Shown here: positions 32,409 to 44,102 of the stretch, piece after piece
Layout of the letters: each line of letters begins with the position of its first letter
Position numbering within the stretch: the stretch's first letter is position 1
Assembly: GCA_963855995.1 (NCBI GenBank)
Contig: OY979724.1
Coordinates: 3,506,858-3,570,857 of the forward strand
Length of the DNA stretch: 64,000 nt
Source: Muricea muricata
Lineage: Eukaryota > Cnidaria > Anthozoa > Malacalcyonacea > Plexauridae
Direction of reading: 5' to 3'
The notes under the pieces: generated by a model
Told to the model about the DNA's origin: nothing
The model's input: only the letters and a program-made list of their open reading frames with translations
The model's database searches: none
Translations under genes and position numbers: made by a program

Positions 32409-33094
32409 CAGGGTGTATAAAAAAATTGTGGTTGAAATCACTTTTTTTATCTTTGATAATTTATTAAAAATCTGTTGAAATTTAATCCCAAAATCCCATG
32501 ACAAATTTTAGCTTTGGTAGTAATTAAATGGACCTTGTTAGCCATGTTGATTGTTTCTCATGGCAGATCAGTGATTAATGTATAATCTTTTCTTATTTTC
32601 TTAATTGATAATATTTTATTTGCTGCCAAGTACCCAGAGTTGAGAATATGCGATTTCGATCGGTTATTTTCATTTGATTCGTATTTCCTCAATTTTTCTT
32701 CAGCTTCACATTTCACAAAAAATGGTCGCAATCGAAAGCTATAAAAGCCTGACTGTAAAATAATATTTTCTAAAGGTAAAATAATTAGGGACTGGTCATA
32801 AAGTATAGGCGGGGGGGGGGCTATGGAAATTGAGGGGCGGGTCATGAATTTTTCAAGTCACAAATAGGGGTGGGTCATGAAAATTTTAAGGGTATACTGG
32901 GGGGATATTTAAGGATTTCTAGTGCCAAATAGGGGTTGGGTCATGTATATTTTGTAGGAAAATCAGGGGTGGGCCACACAAAATTAGCCTTTTAATGATT
33001 AAATTTTTATAGCCCCCCCCCCCCTATACTTTATGACCTGTCCCTTAACGCGACAGAGCACTCTGAATTTGGATTAGCCTTTTTATGCACCCTG
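32409..33094. mobile_element. CAGGGTGTA-family element interrupted by a second MITE
   Basis: Ends CAGGGTGTATAAAAA and TTTTTATGCACCCTG. The interior shares AATCTGTTGAAATTTAATCC and TGCGATTTCGATCGG with 34751-35267. It is split by the poly-G MITE at 32785-33047, which dates that insertion as younger. Confidence 0.65.
32785..33047. mobile_element. Poly-G MITE (TTAGGGACTGGTCATAAAG)
   Basis: Terminal inverted repeats TTAGGGACTGGTCATAAAGT followed by ATAGGCGGGGGGG, and their reverse complement ending GACCTGTCCCTTAA. The interior repeats GGGGTGGGTCATGAA-like blocks three to four times. Inserted in the element at 32409-33094. Confidence 0.65.
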
Positions 33095-33113
33095 TATCAT
33101 GAATCCTGATTCC

Positions 33114-33521
33114 AATGGACCTTTAACCTTTTAGACGGAATTTTGAAAAAATTCGGAACAGGCAAAAATATTACCACAGCTTGAAAGAGCATCCTAAACT
33201 TAGCATAATTGCAAAGTTTGGTTGTAAAATGTTGTATACTATAGAGAATATAGCCTTACGAAGTTGGCAAATTTTGTATACATTTGTATTACGGGTGGCA
33301 AATAATACCCAGTTGACACCCTTGGGTATTCATTTCTCACGAATAATACAAAACAACAGAAAATTTGCCAACTTCGCAAGGCTATATTTTCCACAGTTTA
33401 CGACATTTTACAACCAAGCTTTGCAATTTTACTAAGTTTAGGATGCTCTTCAAGCTGTGGTAATATTTTTTCCCATTTCGATTTTTTTTCAAAATTTCGT
33501 CTAAAAGGTTAAAAGTCCATT
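33114..33521. mobile_element. AATGGAC fold-back element, copy 1
   Basis: Ends AATGGACCTTTAACCTTTTA and the reverse complement AAAAGGTTAAAAGTCCATT. Arms carry AAGAGCATCCTAAACTTAG, GCAAAGTTTGGTTGTAAAAT and GAAGTTGGCAAATTTTGT. Two other copies: 33918-34304 and a relic at 52985-53235. Confidence 0.7.
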
Positions 33522-33917
33522 ACGAAACTGATTTTTGCAAAACGTTCAATCATATATATTATTTTGTTTTGTGTTTAGAAATATCTGAATCCAAATGTGA
33601 GAGACCAAATTTCCAGGCGTTAAGGTATTGTTTCTTTAAAAAATATTTGTCAACATTAGCCATTATATTTTTACCTGATTTTTTGGGCTCCAAAATTGGC
33701 TGCCAAACTCTTTCAATATTGTAATACGTAATTTCTTTCGTAAAAAGCCACCCGCTGTAGTGACTAATCATATCGCAGGAAATAAAAAAATACTATACAT
33801 TTACATATACATGTCAGGGAACTGGAAATGACACCAAAGAATGCTTTCGAATTCCGTCATTTTGTGTTGCGGGGTTTTTGGAGTTGCTTACGTACAGTTT
33901 GGGGCTTACAAGTGCAC

Positions 33918-34304
33918 AATGGACGATTCCCCTGTTAGACAAACTTTGGAGTTGGAATATTCATTAGCACAGCTGGAAAAAGCATCCTAGATTTAGTAAA
34001 ATTGTGAAGTTTGGTTGCAAAACAATGTAAAATATGGAAAATTTAGTCCAGTGAAGTTTGCGAATTTTGTTTACTCTTGTATTATGCGTGGAGAAGTGTA
34101 ATCAGAATTCGAAATGTGAATGCACTTTCTCGCGTGTAATACAAAAGTATACAGAATTTGCAAACTTCACAGAGATATATTTTCCACATTTTACAATATT
34201 TTGCAACCAAACTTTACCATTTTTCTAAATTTAGGATGCTCTTTCAGCTGTGCTAATGAAAGTTCCTAATTCAAAAGTTTGTCTAAGAGGGGAATGGTCC
34301 ATTT
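33918..34304. mobile_element. AATGGAC fold-back element, copy 2
   Basis: Same design as 33114-33521 (AATGGACGATTCC ends, AAAGCATCCTAGATTTAGTA, TTTGCGAATTTTGTTTACTC), clearly diverged from it. Confidence 0.65.
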
Positions 34305-34750
34305 CCACCTCGTGTGTTTCTCGTGGAAACCTTTTTGTTTCCTTCCCGCATTTATCAATGAAACCAGAGAGTATTTTACGTTCATGAAAAATAGGGGCGG
34401 TACTGTAATTAATCAGGGGGTGATTATATAATCAGCGAAATTATCAGGGGGTAAATTATGCGTGCTAAAGTAGCATACAGCATTATCAAAAATAATGCAG
34501 CTGCACACAACATCAGAAGTACTACAATCTGCGTGCTGCAAATTTTAAGATGGAATTTTAGGGCGACGTTCAAACATCCAGATGAGAAGGGCATGCTATT
34601 TTTAAGACCTCTCATTCAACATTCATCGGGTGCCTGAAGTTTTGGCAGAGAAAGTAAGACTAAATTATCCCAATTTCAACCTTTGATCCTAGGAATACGC
34701 ATGCGCAGTTTTGCTTCGAGTTGGTGATTGCAATAGATAATCACTTCGGC
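34305..34750. other. Short AT-rich spacer, nothing recognised
   Basis: No gene or clear repeat. A few GGGGGT-containing blocks (ATCAGGGGGT) occur as a local direct repeat at 34410-34460. Confidence 0.4.
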
Positions 34751-35999
34751 CAGTGTATCAAAAAAAGTAATCGAGTTTGGAGTGCTCTGTTCATTACGTA
34801 ATATATAGAAATCATTCTTTCACAATTAGATTTAGCATTCGACTGTCGTCATTTTTGTGTAATTTGAAGATACATTGACCAAATACGAATCAAATAAAAA
34901 CAACCGTTCGAAATCGAGTATTTTCCCCTCAGAAGAAAAAATCCATTGATCACTGATCTATCAGGAGAGAGTATCAACGTGGCTAATAAGATGCATTAAT
35001 TGTTACTACCTAAGCTAAAGTTTGTCAATTTTAAATCCTACAGTAAATGGGATTAAATTTCAACAGATGTTGGTGGGAAAATGCGATTTCGACCGGCAAT
35101 TTTAATCTAATTTGTATTTGCTCAATTTTTCTTCCAATTTAACAATAACGGTGACATTCAAAAGCTAAATGCCTAGTCTTTCTAACTGTACCAGAATTAT
35201 TTTTGTATCTTACATTGAGCGCCTTAGAGCACTCCAAAGTATACGATTACCTTTTTTATGCACCCTGCATTCCAGCTGGCTTCGGCCTCAACTGGCTGCA
35301 ATACATCGAATCATGGCGTTGGTCTAAGTGATTATCTATAAATAATCACGTGGTCCTCTCTAACGCTTTTTAACTTAGTTTCTTTGCTTATCTTGTAACC
35401 AGTTTTCTAAGGATGCCAACTAAGATGTGACTATACCAACCAATGATTAAACAATATGGGGAAGATTGATATCGATCTTAGAACTGGATCAGTAGTCGTG
35501 TCTATGAGAAGATGTCAAGGCAAGATGCAAATACTGTAAAAATGTACGGTTCGTCAAAGTCATTGACAATCAAATTAGTTTAGTTTCCAAAATTTTGAAC
35601 TATTTCGTAACATTAAATTCTCCTTATTTTAGGATTGTTGACTGGATATGAGTTAGCTTATTACCAACTGGACCTGCGTGATGTTCTACGAAGAGAGAAT
35701 GCCAACCAGACAGCTGGGCGATAAAACGAGACCAAACGAAGCAACGACCCAAAGATAAAGTAAAAGTAAGTTTTTGATTTTATTTTGTTGTCTCCATTTT
35801 CTTTTCAGTTCAGCTTTTGTTTCAATGCTGGAAGTTGCAGTCATAAATAAATACACAAAAACATAGGGGGTACATTATTATATTTTCTACTATGTTTTGT
35901 TATGTCACGCATGTAACCTTATTACTAAGTTTTTGAAAAATGCCCCTGGAGGGGACCTAATTAGAGTGGACCTAATTAGGTTTCCAGGTTCAATTCCTG

Positions 36000-37482
36000 G
36001 AGGCAGATGGATGTGCGCTAACTGATATACACTAACTATAAGTATAGTTAGTAGAGGTAAGTAAGTATACTAAATATAAACTAGTACTAGGTACTAACAG
36101 TTATAACTAATCCTACTAACCACCGCACGGTTAGCATTAGGTAACTCTATATGACATGCGTACAAGTTACCTCTAGTCTACTATAGTTAGTTTACTAGAG
36201 TTACCTTGGTCAAATAAAGTAACTCTAGTCTGACACATTACTAGTAAACTAGAGTTGGTTAGTTAACTAAGGTTGAGTTACCTCTAACTCTACGTTGGTT
36301 AACTAACGTAACTCTAGTTTACTAGTAATGTGTCAGACTAGAATTACTTTTAACCAAGGTAACTCTAGTATACTAACTGTAGTAGACTAGAGGTACCTTG
36401 TACGCATGTCATATAGAGTTACCTAATGATAACCGTAATTGCTAGACATCAGTGAGAACTATAAAGGTCTGAAATTCTATGGGGTGGTAAGGGTGGCGGG
36501 GTGGTTAGTGGGATTAGTTAGAACCGTAAGTACCTAGTGACTCCGCTAACTGTATGCTATCACACTTAGTAGAGGTCAGAAGTACACTAAATTCTTACCT
36601 CTACTAACCATAATAGTTATAGTATATAGTTAGCAGAGTTACTAGGCACCTTAGGTAGGTTACTAGGTGCTTACTAAGTGCCTTGTAACTCTGCTAACTA
36701 TACACTATAACTATTATACTTAGTAGAGGTAAGAAGTATACTAAATTCTTACATCTACTAAGTATAATAGTTATAGTGTATAGTTAGCAGAGTTACAAGG
36801 CACTTAGTAAGCACCTAGTAACCTACCTAAGGTGCCTAGTAACTCTGCTAACTATATACTATAACTATTATGGTTAGTAGAGGTAAGAATTTAGTGTACT
36901 TCTGACCTCTACTAAGTATAATAGCATACAGTTAGCGGAGTCACTAGGTACTTACGGTTCTAACTAATCCCACTAACCACCCCGCCACCCTTACCACCCC
37001 ATAGAATTTCAGACCTTTATAGTTCTCACTGATGTCTAGCAATTACGGTTATCATTAGGTAACTCTATATGACATGCGTACAAGGTACCTCTAGTCTACT
37101 ACAGTTAGTATACTAGAGTTACCTTGGTTAAAAGTAATTCTAGTCTGACACATTACTAGTAAACTAGAGTTACGTTAGTTAACCAACGTAGAGTTAGAGG
37201 TAACTCAACCTTAGTTAACTAACCAACTCTAGTTTACTAGTAATGTGTCAGACTAGAGTTACTTTATTTGACCAAGGTAACTCTAGTAAACTAACTATAG
37301 TAGACTAGAGGTAACTTGTACGCATGTCATATAGAGTTACCTAATGCTAACCGTGCGGTGGTTAGTAGGATTAGTTATAACTGCAAATACCTAGTACTAG
37401 TTTATATTTAGTATACTTACTTACCTCTACTAACTATACTTATAGTCGATGTATATCAGTTAGCGCACATCCATCTGCCTCC
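36000..37482. repeat. Hierarchical palindromic core
   Basis: The centre (36740) sits between AAGAA and TTCTT. Each half contains its own palindromes: 36125-36435 folds around ~36280 and its mirror image at 37050-37355 folds around ~37200; 36550-36935 holds repeated TTAGTAGAGGTAAGAA / TTCTTACCTCTACTAA and TAACTCTGCTAACTATA blocks. Motifs AGTTACCTCTAGTCTACT and AACTCTAGTTTACTAGTAAT recur in both orientations. The outer boundary is GGTTCAATTCCTGGAGGCAG, which resembles a tRNA T-arm/B-box. Confidence 0.75.
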
Positions 37483-38704
37483 AGGAATTGAACCTGGAAA
37501 CCTAATTAGGTCCACTCTAATTAGGTCCCCTCCAGGGGCATTTTTTTTTGTCAAAACTTAGTAATAAGGTTACATGCGTGACATAATAAAACTTAGTAGA
37601 AAATATTTTTATGATATACCCCCTACGTTTTTGAGTGCTTATGACTGCGACTACCTGCTTCGAAACGAAAGCTGAACTGAAAAAGATAATGGAAAAAACA
37701 AAATAAAATCAGCAAACTTACTTTCATTTTATCTTTGGCTAGTTTGGTCTCATGCTGTTTATGGTTTTCTCTGGTTAGCATTCCCTCTTCACAAAACATC
37801 ACGCAGGTCCACTATAGGTAACAAGCTCGCTCAGGTCCATTCAACCATCAAAATAAGAAAAAAAATAATGTTAGAAAATATTTCAAAATATTGGAAACCA
37901 AAAGAAAATTTGATTGTAAATAACTTTGACAAACCGTACATTGTTTTTCGATTTCCATCTTGACCTCTTCTGATAGACACGGCTAGCGATTCACTTCTTA
38001 GGTCGATATCAATTTTCCCCCTCTTGTTCTGTCACAGGTTGGCGTATTCACTCTACTTGGCATCCTTTTAAAAAATAAACAATTACGATGTTTAGAAAAC
38101 AGTTCACACGTTAATAAGCATTAGAGAAGATTTATTTCATTATTAATAATATACAAGGAATGGTATCTGGACTGTGATTGGTCAATTTCAGTGCAGTTAA
38201 TCCCGAATTGGAGGGCAAAAATCTGTAACAACAGTAGAGCCAATCAAATTTGACCAAGAAAAACGGGAGTGCAAATTTTTTTACAAAAAAACAACAAACA
38301 TGGCGGGTGAAATTTGAGAGCAATTGCGGTCAAATTTGGCTGGGTTTTTATAACGAACTCTATTTATTTAACGTACATCACTATCGCGAAGTTCCAGCTA
38401 CTTTACACGTATTTATCACGACGTCAAAGAGTGTCTACTCTTTGACGACGTTATGGGTGTAAATTTAAGGTTTTTAGGAAGCAGTGAAGGGGAGCGATTG
38501 CGACGTACTTTACACGTATTTACAAGTAATAGCATGGTTTCTCGTGCAATTTTGAAATAACATGCAAATTACACTCGAAACGATGCTATCACTGAGGCCA
38601 ATGACATCATTCGATATATTGCAGCCTGGTAAAGCCGAAGGTTGCAATACAGGGCGTATCAAAAAGATGTAATCGTATTTTGAAGTGCTCTATGGCGTTC
38701 AATA

Positions 38705-40795
38705 TTTAAAGTGTTTACGCAACGAGATTTCACCCCAAGGTTTTATGGCCTCAGTGTAAAGAGTTAACGTAAAATGAGTCGGTAACTTCTTTTACAGAAG
38801 TTCATCATTTTGCTTCTTTAGTGAGAAATTTAGCTTTGAATAATATGCAAATATCATACTTATGACATCACAGTGCATAATGATTTTTAGTGCTGTAGGA
38901 ATTTCTTACAGCACACATGATAAATTTTAGCTAGTTGCACTACATTACAGCAAATCGGAATTTGTAAGTTATAATTTTGAAATTTTGTTTGACAAAATTA
39001 AATTGTTTGAAAAATCTATGTTACTTTAAAATACACTGCGACTCACGATATTACTTGTATGAGATATTTATGCCGTACGTGTTCAAAATGAGCATTGCTA
39101 TTCATTAATACTTACGAACATTAAAACAAAGTTGTGAGAAGATCTTTACGATGTTGATATTTGATGTTAGTCACATGACTGAGAAAATATGGCGCTGTTC
39201 CATATTTGAGGCGGACCACGCTATTAGTTTTAAAAATATGATAACACGACAGGACGTCGTTTTTAACTTAATTGGAAGTGGAAACGACATTCTTTAACCA
39301 AAAACAGCATAGGTAACAACAAGAGAATGTTTTAGCTAGAAAATAAACGAACTTGGCGTCATAGTTGAAGGATTTTTCAAAGATTACGTGGAACGGTGGA
39401 AAAGAGGGATTCTGGACTTCTAAAATGGATAAGAATGGGAGGTATTAGGCGTTTGAAGGAGAACTGTTCGTCAATTATCATGATCAACGTCTATCAACAT
39501 TTTGAGAAAGTTTGCTTTGCCATATATCTTCAAAACTAGCAATAATGGATTCCTGGTAAGTAATAATAATTCTAAAAGTACCTCCACTGGTGTCGTGGAA
39601 TAAACGTTTGGCACTGGATCGAGGCAAAAAAAATGCTTGAGAGCACAAGTCGAGACCGACAAGACGAGATCTACATGATAATTCCCTAATGCTGGAAAAG
39701 GAACTTCTGATGAAAGGTTTTAGGTGCCTGCCAAAGAAGTGGTAGAACGATTATTTAGATCCGTATTATTAGCAACCAACATGTCTTCATATGTGCCTAA
39801 ATGTGCAAAAGAGATCTCTGATCCTAGCTATTTCCGCTGTTACCAGCAGAACTCGTTTACTTTAGAACTTTTTTGTTGACTCCTTAGCCTCGCTGGTCAC
39901 ATACCATCATTGAATATCAATAATCTAACCCATGCATGCATTTTCCAAGCTTTATCATGCTGATTTCGTCTGCCCGTCAAAAGGACAAACTTCTGTTGTG
40001 CTCTCAAGCATATTTTTGCCTCAATCCAGTGCCAAACGTTCATTCCACGACACCAGTGGAGGTACTTTTAGAATTATTATTGCTTACCAGGAATCCATCA
40101 TAGCTAGTTTTGAAGATATATGGCAAAGCAAACTTTCTCAAAATGTTGATAGACGTTGATCATGATAATTTACGAACAGTTCTCCTTCAAACGCCTAATA
40201 CCTCCCATTCTTATCCATTTTAGAAATCCAGAATCCCTTTTTCCACCGTTCCACGTAATCTTTGAAAAATCCTTCAACTATGACACCAAGTTCGTTTATT
40301 TTCTAGCTAAAACATTCTCTTGTTATTAAGTATGCTGTTTTTGGTTAAAGAATGTCGTTTCCACTTCCAATTAAGTTAAAAACGACGTCTTATCGTGTTA
40401 TCATATTTTTAAAACTAATAGCGTGGTCGACCTCAAATATGGAACAGCGCCATATTTTCTCAGTCATGTGACTAACATCAAATATCAACATCGTAAAGAT
40501 CTCCTCACAACTTTGTTTTGATGTTCGTAAGTTTTAATGAATGGCAATGCTCATTTTGAATACGTACGGCATAAATATCTCATACAAGTAATATCGTGAG
40601 TCGCACTGTACATCATGCACTGTGATGTCATAAGTATGATATTTGCATATTATTCAAAGCTAAATTTCTCACGAAAGAAGCCAGACAATAAACTTCTGTA
40701 ACAGAAGTTACCAACCCATTTTACGTTATCTTTACATTGAGGGCGAAAAACGTCGGGGTTAAATTACGTTGCATAAACACTTTAATAATTAACAC
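38705..40795. mobile_element. Giant palindrome B (2.1 kb) inserted in palindrome A
   Basis: The left arm (38705-39668) and right arm (39966-40795) are reverse complements with scattered indels around a ~300-bp unpaired centre. Landmarks: CATACTTATGACATCACAGT at 38857 with its complement at 40614; TGGAAGTGGAAACGACATTC near 39278 with its complement near 40350; CAACATTTTGAGAAAGTTTG at 39497 with its complement near 40135. It splits the right-hand CAGGGTGTA copy, so it is younger than palindrome A. No intact coding region. Confidence 0.75.
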
Positions 40796-41303
40796 ACAGA
40801 AATAATTCTTGCACAGTTGGGACGAGGCATTTTGAATGCCACCGCTATTGTTAGATTTGAAATTAGATAAAAATTGCCAGTCGAAATAGCACTTCCACAA
40901 AAATCTGTTGAAATTTAATCATATTTAGGATTTAAAATTGACAAATTTTAGCTTAGGTAATAAAAATTGACGCAACTTGCTGGCCACGTTTATTGTTTGC
41001 CAGTGATTAATGAAATTGTCTTTTTTTCTGAGGTGAACCTACGCAATCTCTGTTATTTTTATTTGATTTCTATTTCCTTCATTTTCCTTCAAATTTCACA
41101 AAAATGACGGCAATCTTACTTTAGGTGGAGGTAGCACTTGGAAGGTAGCCAGGGTAGGGGTATTTCTAATGGGAATTAAATTTTTAATTAAAAGGGGTAA
41201 CGTAAAAATTTTGTGAACAATTTATTGAAAAAAATTTGAATAACAACAAAAAACGATTATCGCAAAATGTAGTTATTCAAATAACAATAGAAGAAAACAG
41301 AAC

Positions 41304-41543
41304 ATGGCTGAAGAAAGAGAACAACTGACATTGCGCTTAACGCGAGCGAAAGAACACAAGCGAAAACGCAATGTTAAAAAAAAACTTGGTGTACTCAGTG
41401 TTGAAGATAAAATGTTTATACTTCAAGACACAAATATTATGAAACAACTGGGAGTGATACATTATTCTAATTTGACTGAGGACGAATCGTCCAACAGAAA
41501 ATATATGGACCCTCCATCAGCTCATTTTGTGGAAGTGTTTTGA
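41304..41543 (+). CDS. Small hypothetical ORF, 79 aa
   Basis: ATG in a good context (AACATGGCTGAAG) opens a frame of 79 codons ending TGA. The product is basic at the N-terminus (TRAKEHKRKRNVKKKLG) and acidic later (LTEDESSNRKYMDPP). I recognise no domain. It lies between palindromes A and C and may be the first exon or remnant of a transposon gene. A chance open frame is also possible. Confidence 0.25.
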   Translation: MAEEREQLTLRLTRAKEHKRKRNVKKKLGVLSVEDKMFILQDTNIMKQLGVIHYSNLTEDESSNRKYMDPPSAHFVEVF

Positions 41544-41899
41544 TTTTTCAAAATTTTCTCTCTGTACAAGCTCAATTAAAAAATACGGTGGCCCGTTAGG
41601 GACACGCATGTTCCGTAGAAAAACACATTCGTTCTGTGAAATTAAAGTTGCTTTCTTTAATAACAGAGCTTTTCTGTATAAATGCGCTGTGTTTCCTTAG
41701 AAAATGTAGGCGAGTTCCGTAGAATTGTTCACGCTTTCCATACAAATGTAGACGCCTTCCGTATAAATGAAGACGCCTTCCATACAAATTTTATACATGC
41801 CTTTTGTATAAATGTGGACGCCTTCCGCAGAAATCTGAAACTTATGCGCGCGCATAATCCGCCACCTCTGGCTGATATATATATCATATTACATATCGC

Positions 41900-41995
41900 A
41901 TGTATGACTGTGTTTTGGTTGAGATGTTTTGTCAAAATTGTGGCACAAAGCTTTTTGATACGGGAAAATTTTGCCACAACTATGGTGTAAAACAA
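41900..41995 (+). pseudogene. Zinc-ribbon exon in left arm of palindrome C (damaged)
   Basis: Starts ATGTATGACTGTG and encodes VEMFCQNCGTKLFDTGKFC followed by HNYG. The fourth cysteine of the CxxC...CxxC ribbon is Tyr. A consensus donor (GTATGT) follows the KQ codons, so this was the first coding exon of a spliced transposon gene reading into the element. No downstream exon is identifiable. Confidence 0.55.
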
Positions 41996-42429
41996 GGTAT
42001 GTATTCGCTGTATAAAAGTTATATATTTATATATTCATGTTGCGGCAAAATATTACCTCATTATATATTCGTGTATGCGGGCATGAGCTCCAAGAATTTT
42101 CTTGTGTTGATATTTAATATAAAGTTATTGTATCAACCCATGGCTGTTAGCCAATGAGAGTTTCAAATTTCAAATAATATAAACTAATTATTACTAGAGT
42201 CATACGGGGGACTGTACACTCCCAAAATCGGAGTTGATATCCCATTTATCTCGTAGTCGTGAAGGACCTAACACGTACTATATGTTGTTGTATACATTAG
42301 TGACAGTTCTCACACTGAAAAATTCTAATTTTGACCTATACGCCGTGCCTAAGGGCTTCAAACAACCGGTCCCTGATCAGTATTCAATTACATCACATGT
42401 GAAATGCCCGTATACGTGAATATGAGGTA

Positions 42430-42909
42430 TTATTATATAGTTGACAGTAAGATACTGAAAATACACCGTAAGATATTTTCCATATCTTCACTAGTGAAGA
42501 TATCGATCACGTGATCATTTCCCGCCAATAATTTTGTATTTTCAAAATGGCGATATTTGTAAGAGCAGCGAACATATTTTCACTTTGTTTAAAGAAAAAA
42601 ACTACATGTTTGTGTCGAAAAAATGGAAATAATACAAGAAAACACTAAAATGATGAACAGGTATTGTTTTACTTTAAATAATATTGAAATAAAGCCATGT
42701 TTTTAGCATTATTGATCGAAAATTAATATTACTGACTTGGGTCTTAAATTGTTTACAACTATATAATAAACAGAACATTACACGGCGGTTTGAAGATATG
42801 AATTTTATCTTCTCGTGGTGAAAACAATATTTTACTCACTCGCTGCGCTCGTTCGTAAAATATTGTTTTAACCACTCGAAGATAAAATTCATATCTTCGC
42901 ACTGCCGTG
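42430..42909. repeat. Nested fold-back inside palindrome C
   Basis: ATGAATTTTATCTTCTCGTG and AACACAATATTTTACTCACT-like arms pair with AGTAAAATATTGTTTTAACC and CGAAGATAAAATTCATATCT at 42795-42895. Ends near 42430 (GAGGTATTATTATA) and 42909 (TAATATCCTC). It occupies the loop of the larger element. Confidence 0.5.
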
Positions 42910-42977
42910 TAATATCCTCTATATATTTTGCCGCAACATGAATATATAAATATATAACTTTTATGCAGCGAATACAT

Positions 42978-43076
42978 ACCTTGTTTTACACCACAGTTGT
43001 GGCAAAATTTTCCCGTATTAAAAAGCTTTGTGCCACAATTTTGACAAAACATCTCAACCAAAACACAGTCATACAT
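42978..43076 (-). pseudogene. Zinc-ribbon exon in right arm of palindrome C (cysteines intact)
   Basis: Mirror copy of the left-arm exon. It encodes VEMFCQNCGTKLFNTGKFC followed by HNCG, keeping all four zinc-binding cysteines, and the same GTATGT donor follows. It reads inward, towards the element centre. No second exon is found, so it is treated as a remnant of a transposon gene rather than a working gene. Confidence 0.55.
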
Positions 43077-43107
43077 GCGATATGTAATATGATATATATA
43101 TCAGCCA

Positions 43108-43802
43108 ACACCGCGGAAAAACGTCTGCGCATGCGTCAATTTTACTGAGATTGGCTTGATAAATCGGGTGTTTCGAGCTTGTTTATTTCACAATATGGCG
43201 GTGAAAAGAAGTACCTCACATATGTGCCTTTGGAGTAAAATTATTAGCTAACCAACGAACGTATGAACTTAAAAACAAGAAATAATTGTAGTTTACATGC
43301 CTAGAAAATAATATTATTTTAGATGCAGGCCAAAGGTGAGTAATGAAAAATTTATTGTTTACGAAAGCTACTCGACCGAATGAACAAGGAAATTTTCCAT
43401 AGGGTAATTTTATCCACATTTTTGCCAATAACTTTTTTTGCGTAGAATGAAAAAATTTTGCGTTGACTGTATTTAAAGGTAATGACCTGCTATACAACTT
43501 AAGCATATGCAAATGCAAAACTCTTTCACAGTTTGCAAAACTCTTGTGTTTTAATCCGATGTTCGAGAATTTTTCAAGAAGTACTCGCACGCCTCTCGGA
43601 CTCAAACGTCAATTTTTAAATTAAATTTTTGTTCTTAACCTTAGAAAACTACTTATTAATAGCCAAACTACTCGACCTAATGTTGTTTTGTTTGTTTCAC
43701 TTATCTTCAGCAATTAAAAGGAATGATTTTGCTTCAGGAAACGGGATTTAAATTCCCCACAATATTTTCAAGTACTTGCGCATGCGCAGACGTTTTTCCG
43801 CG
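43108..43802. mobile_element. Nested element in right arm of palindrome C
   Basis: Ends CCGCGGAAAAACGTCTGCGC (followed by ATGCG) and CGCATGCGCAGACGTTTTTC (followed by CGCGG). It separates two parts of the right arm that are contiguous in the left arm, which demonstrates insertion. About 695 bp, no recognised gene. Confidence 0.6.
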
Positions 43803-44102
43803 GTGTTATATCAGCCAGAGGTGGCGGACTATGCGCGCGCATAAGTTTCAGATTTCTACGGAAGACGTCTACATTTATACGGAAGGCATGTATAAAATTT
43901 GTATGGAAGGCGTCTTCATTTATACGAAAGACGTCTACATTTATATGGAAAGCGTGAACATTTCTACGGAACTCGCCTACATTTTCTAAGGAAACACAGC
44001 ACATTTATACAGAAAAGCTCTGTTATTAAAGAAAGCAACTTTAATTTCACAGAACGAATGTGTTTTTCTACGGAACATGCGTGTCCCTAACGGGCCACCG
44101 TA

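Larger units (their letters stand above)
34751..41140. mobile_element. Giant composite palindrome A (about 6.4 kb)
   Basis: Sequence from 34751 to about 36740 reappears, reverse-complemented, from 36741 to about 41140. Matched landmarks: CGATTACCTTTTTTATGCAC at 35244 with the reverse complement near 38650; GCCAACT near 35415 with the same near 38065; AACTGGACCTGCGTGATGTT at 35668 with its complement near 37800; ACCTAATTAGAGTGGACCTA near 35960 with its complement near 37510. The left end is a full CAGGGTGTA-family element (34751-35267). The right arm is longer because ~470 bp (38130-38600) has no left partner and a second palindrome (38705-40795) interrupts its CAGGGTGTA copy. No protein-coding capacity is seen. 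Confidence 0.75.
41584..44102. mobile_element. Giant palindrome C with ACGGTGGCCCGTTAGGG ends
   Basis: Terminal inverted repeats of about 470 bp: left arm 41584-42056; right arm in two pieces, 43795-44102 and 42910-43107. The arms are separated by a nested element at 43108-43802 whose own ends are CCGCGGAAAAACGTCTGCGC and the complement. Subterminal tandem motifs of ~22-26 bp (GACGCCTTCCGTATAAATG and variants, about five per arm) look like transposase-binding repeats. TA flanks both ends. Each arm carries an inward-facing zinc-ribbon exon. The central coding part of the parent transposon is absent. Confidence 0.75.

Noticed and set aside
35950..36005. tRNA-like sequence (GGTTCAATTCCTGGAGG)
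   Set aside because: A T-arm can be drawn, but acceptor stem, D-arm and anticodon arm do not form; better read as part of the palindrome boundary or an old tRNA-derived fragment.
43216..43605. 129-codon minus-strand open frame inside the nested element of palindrome C
   Set aside because: No start context, domain or splice sites; composition resembles AT-rich non-coding DNA.
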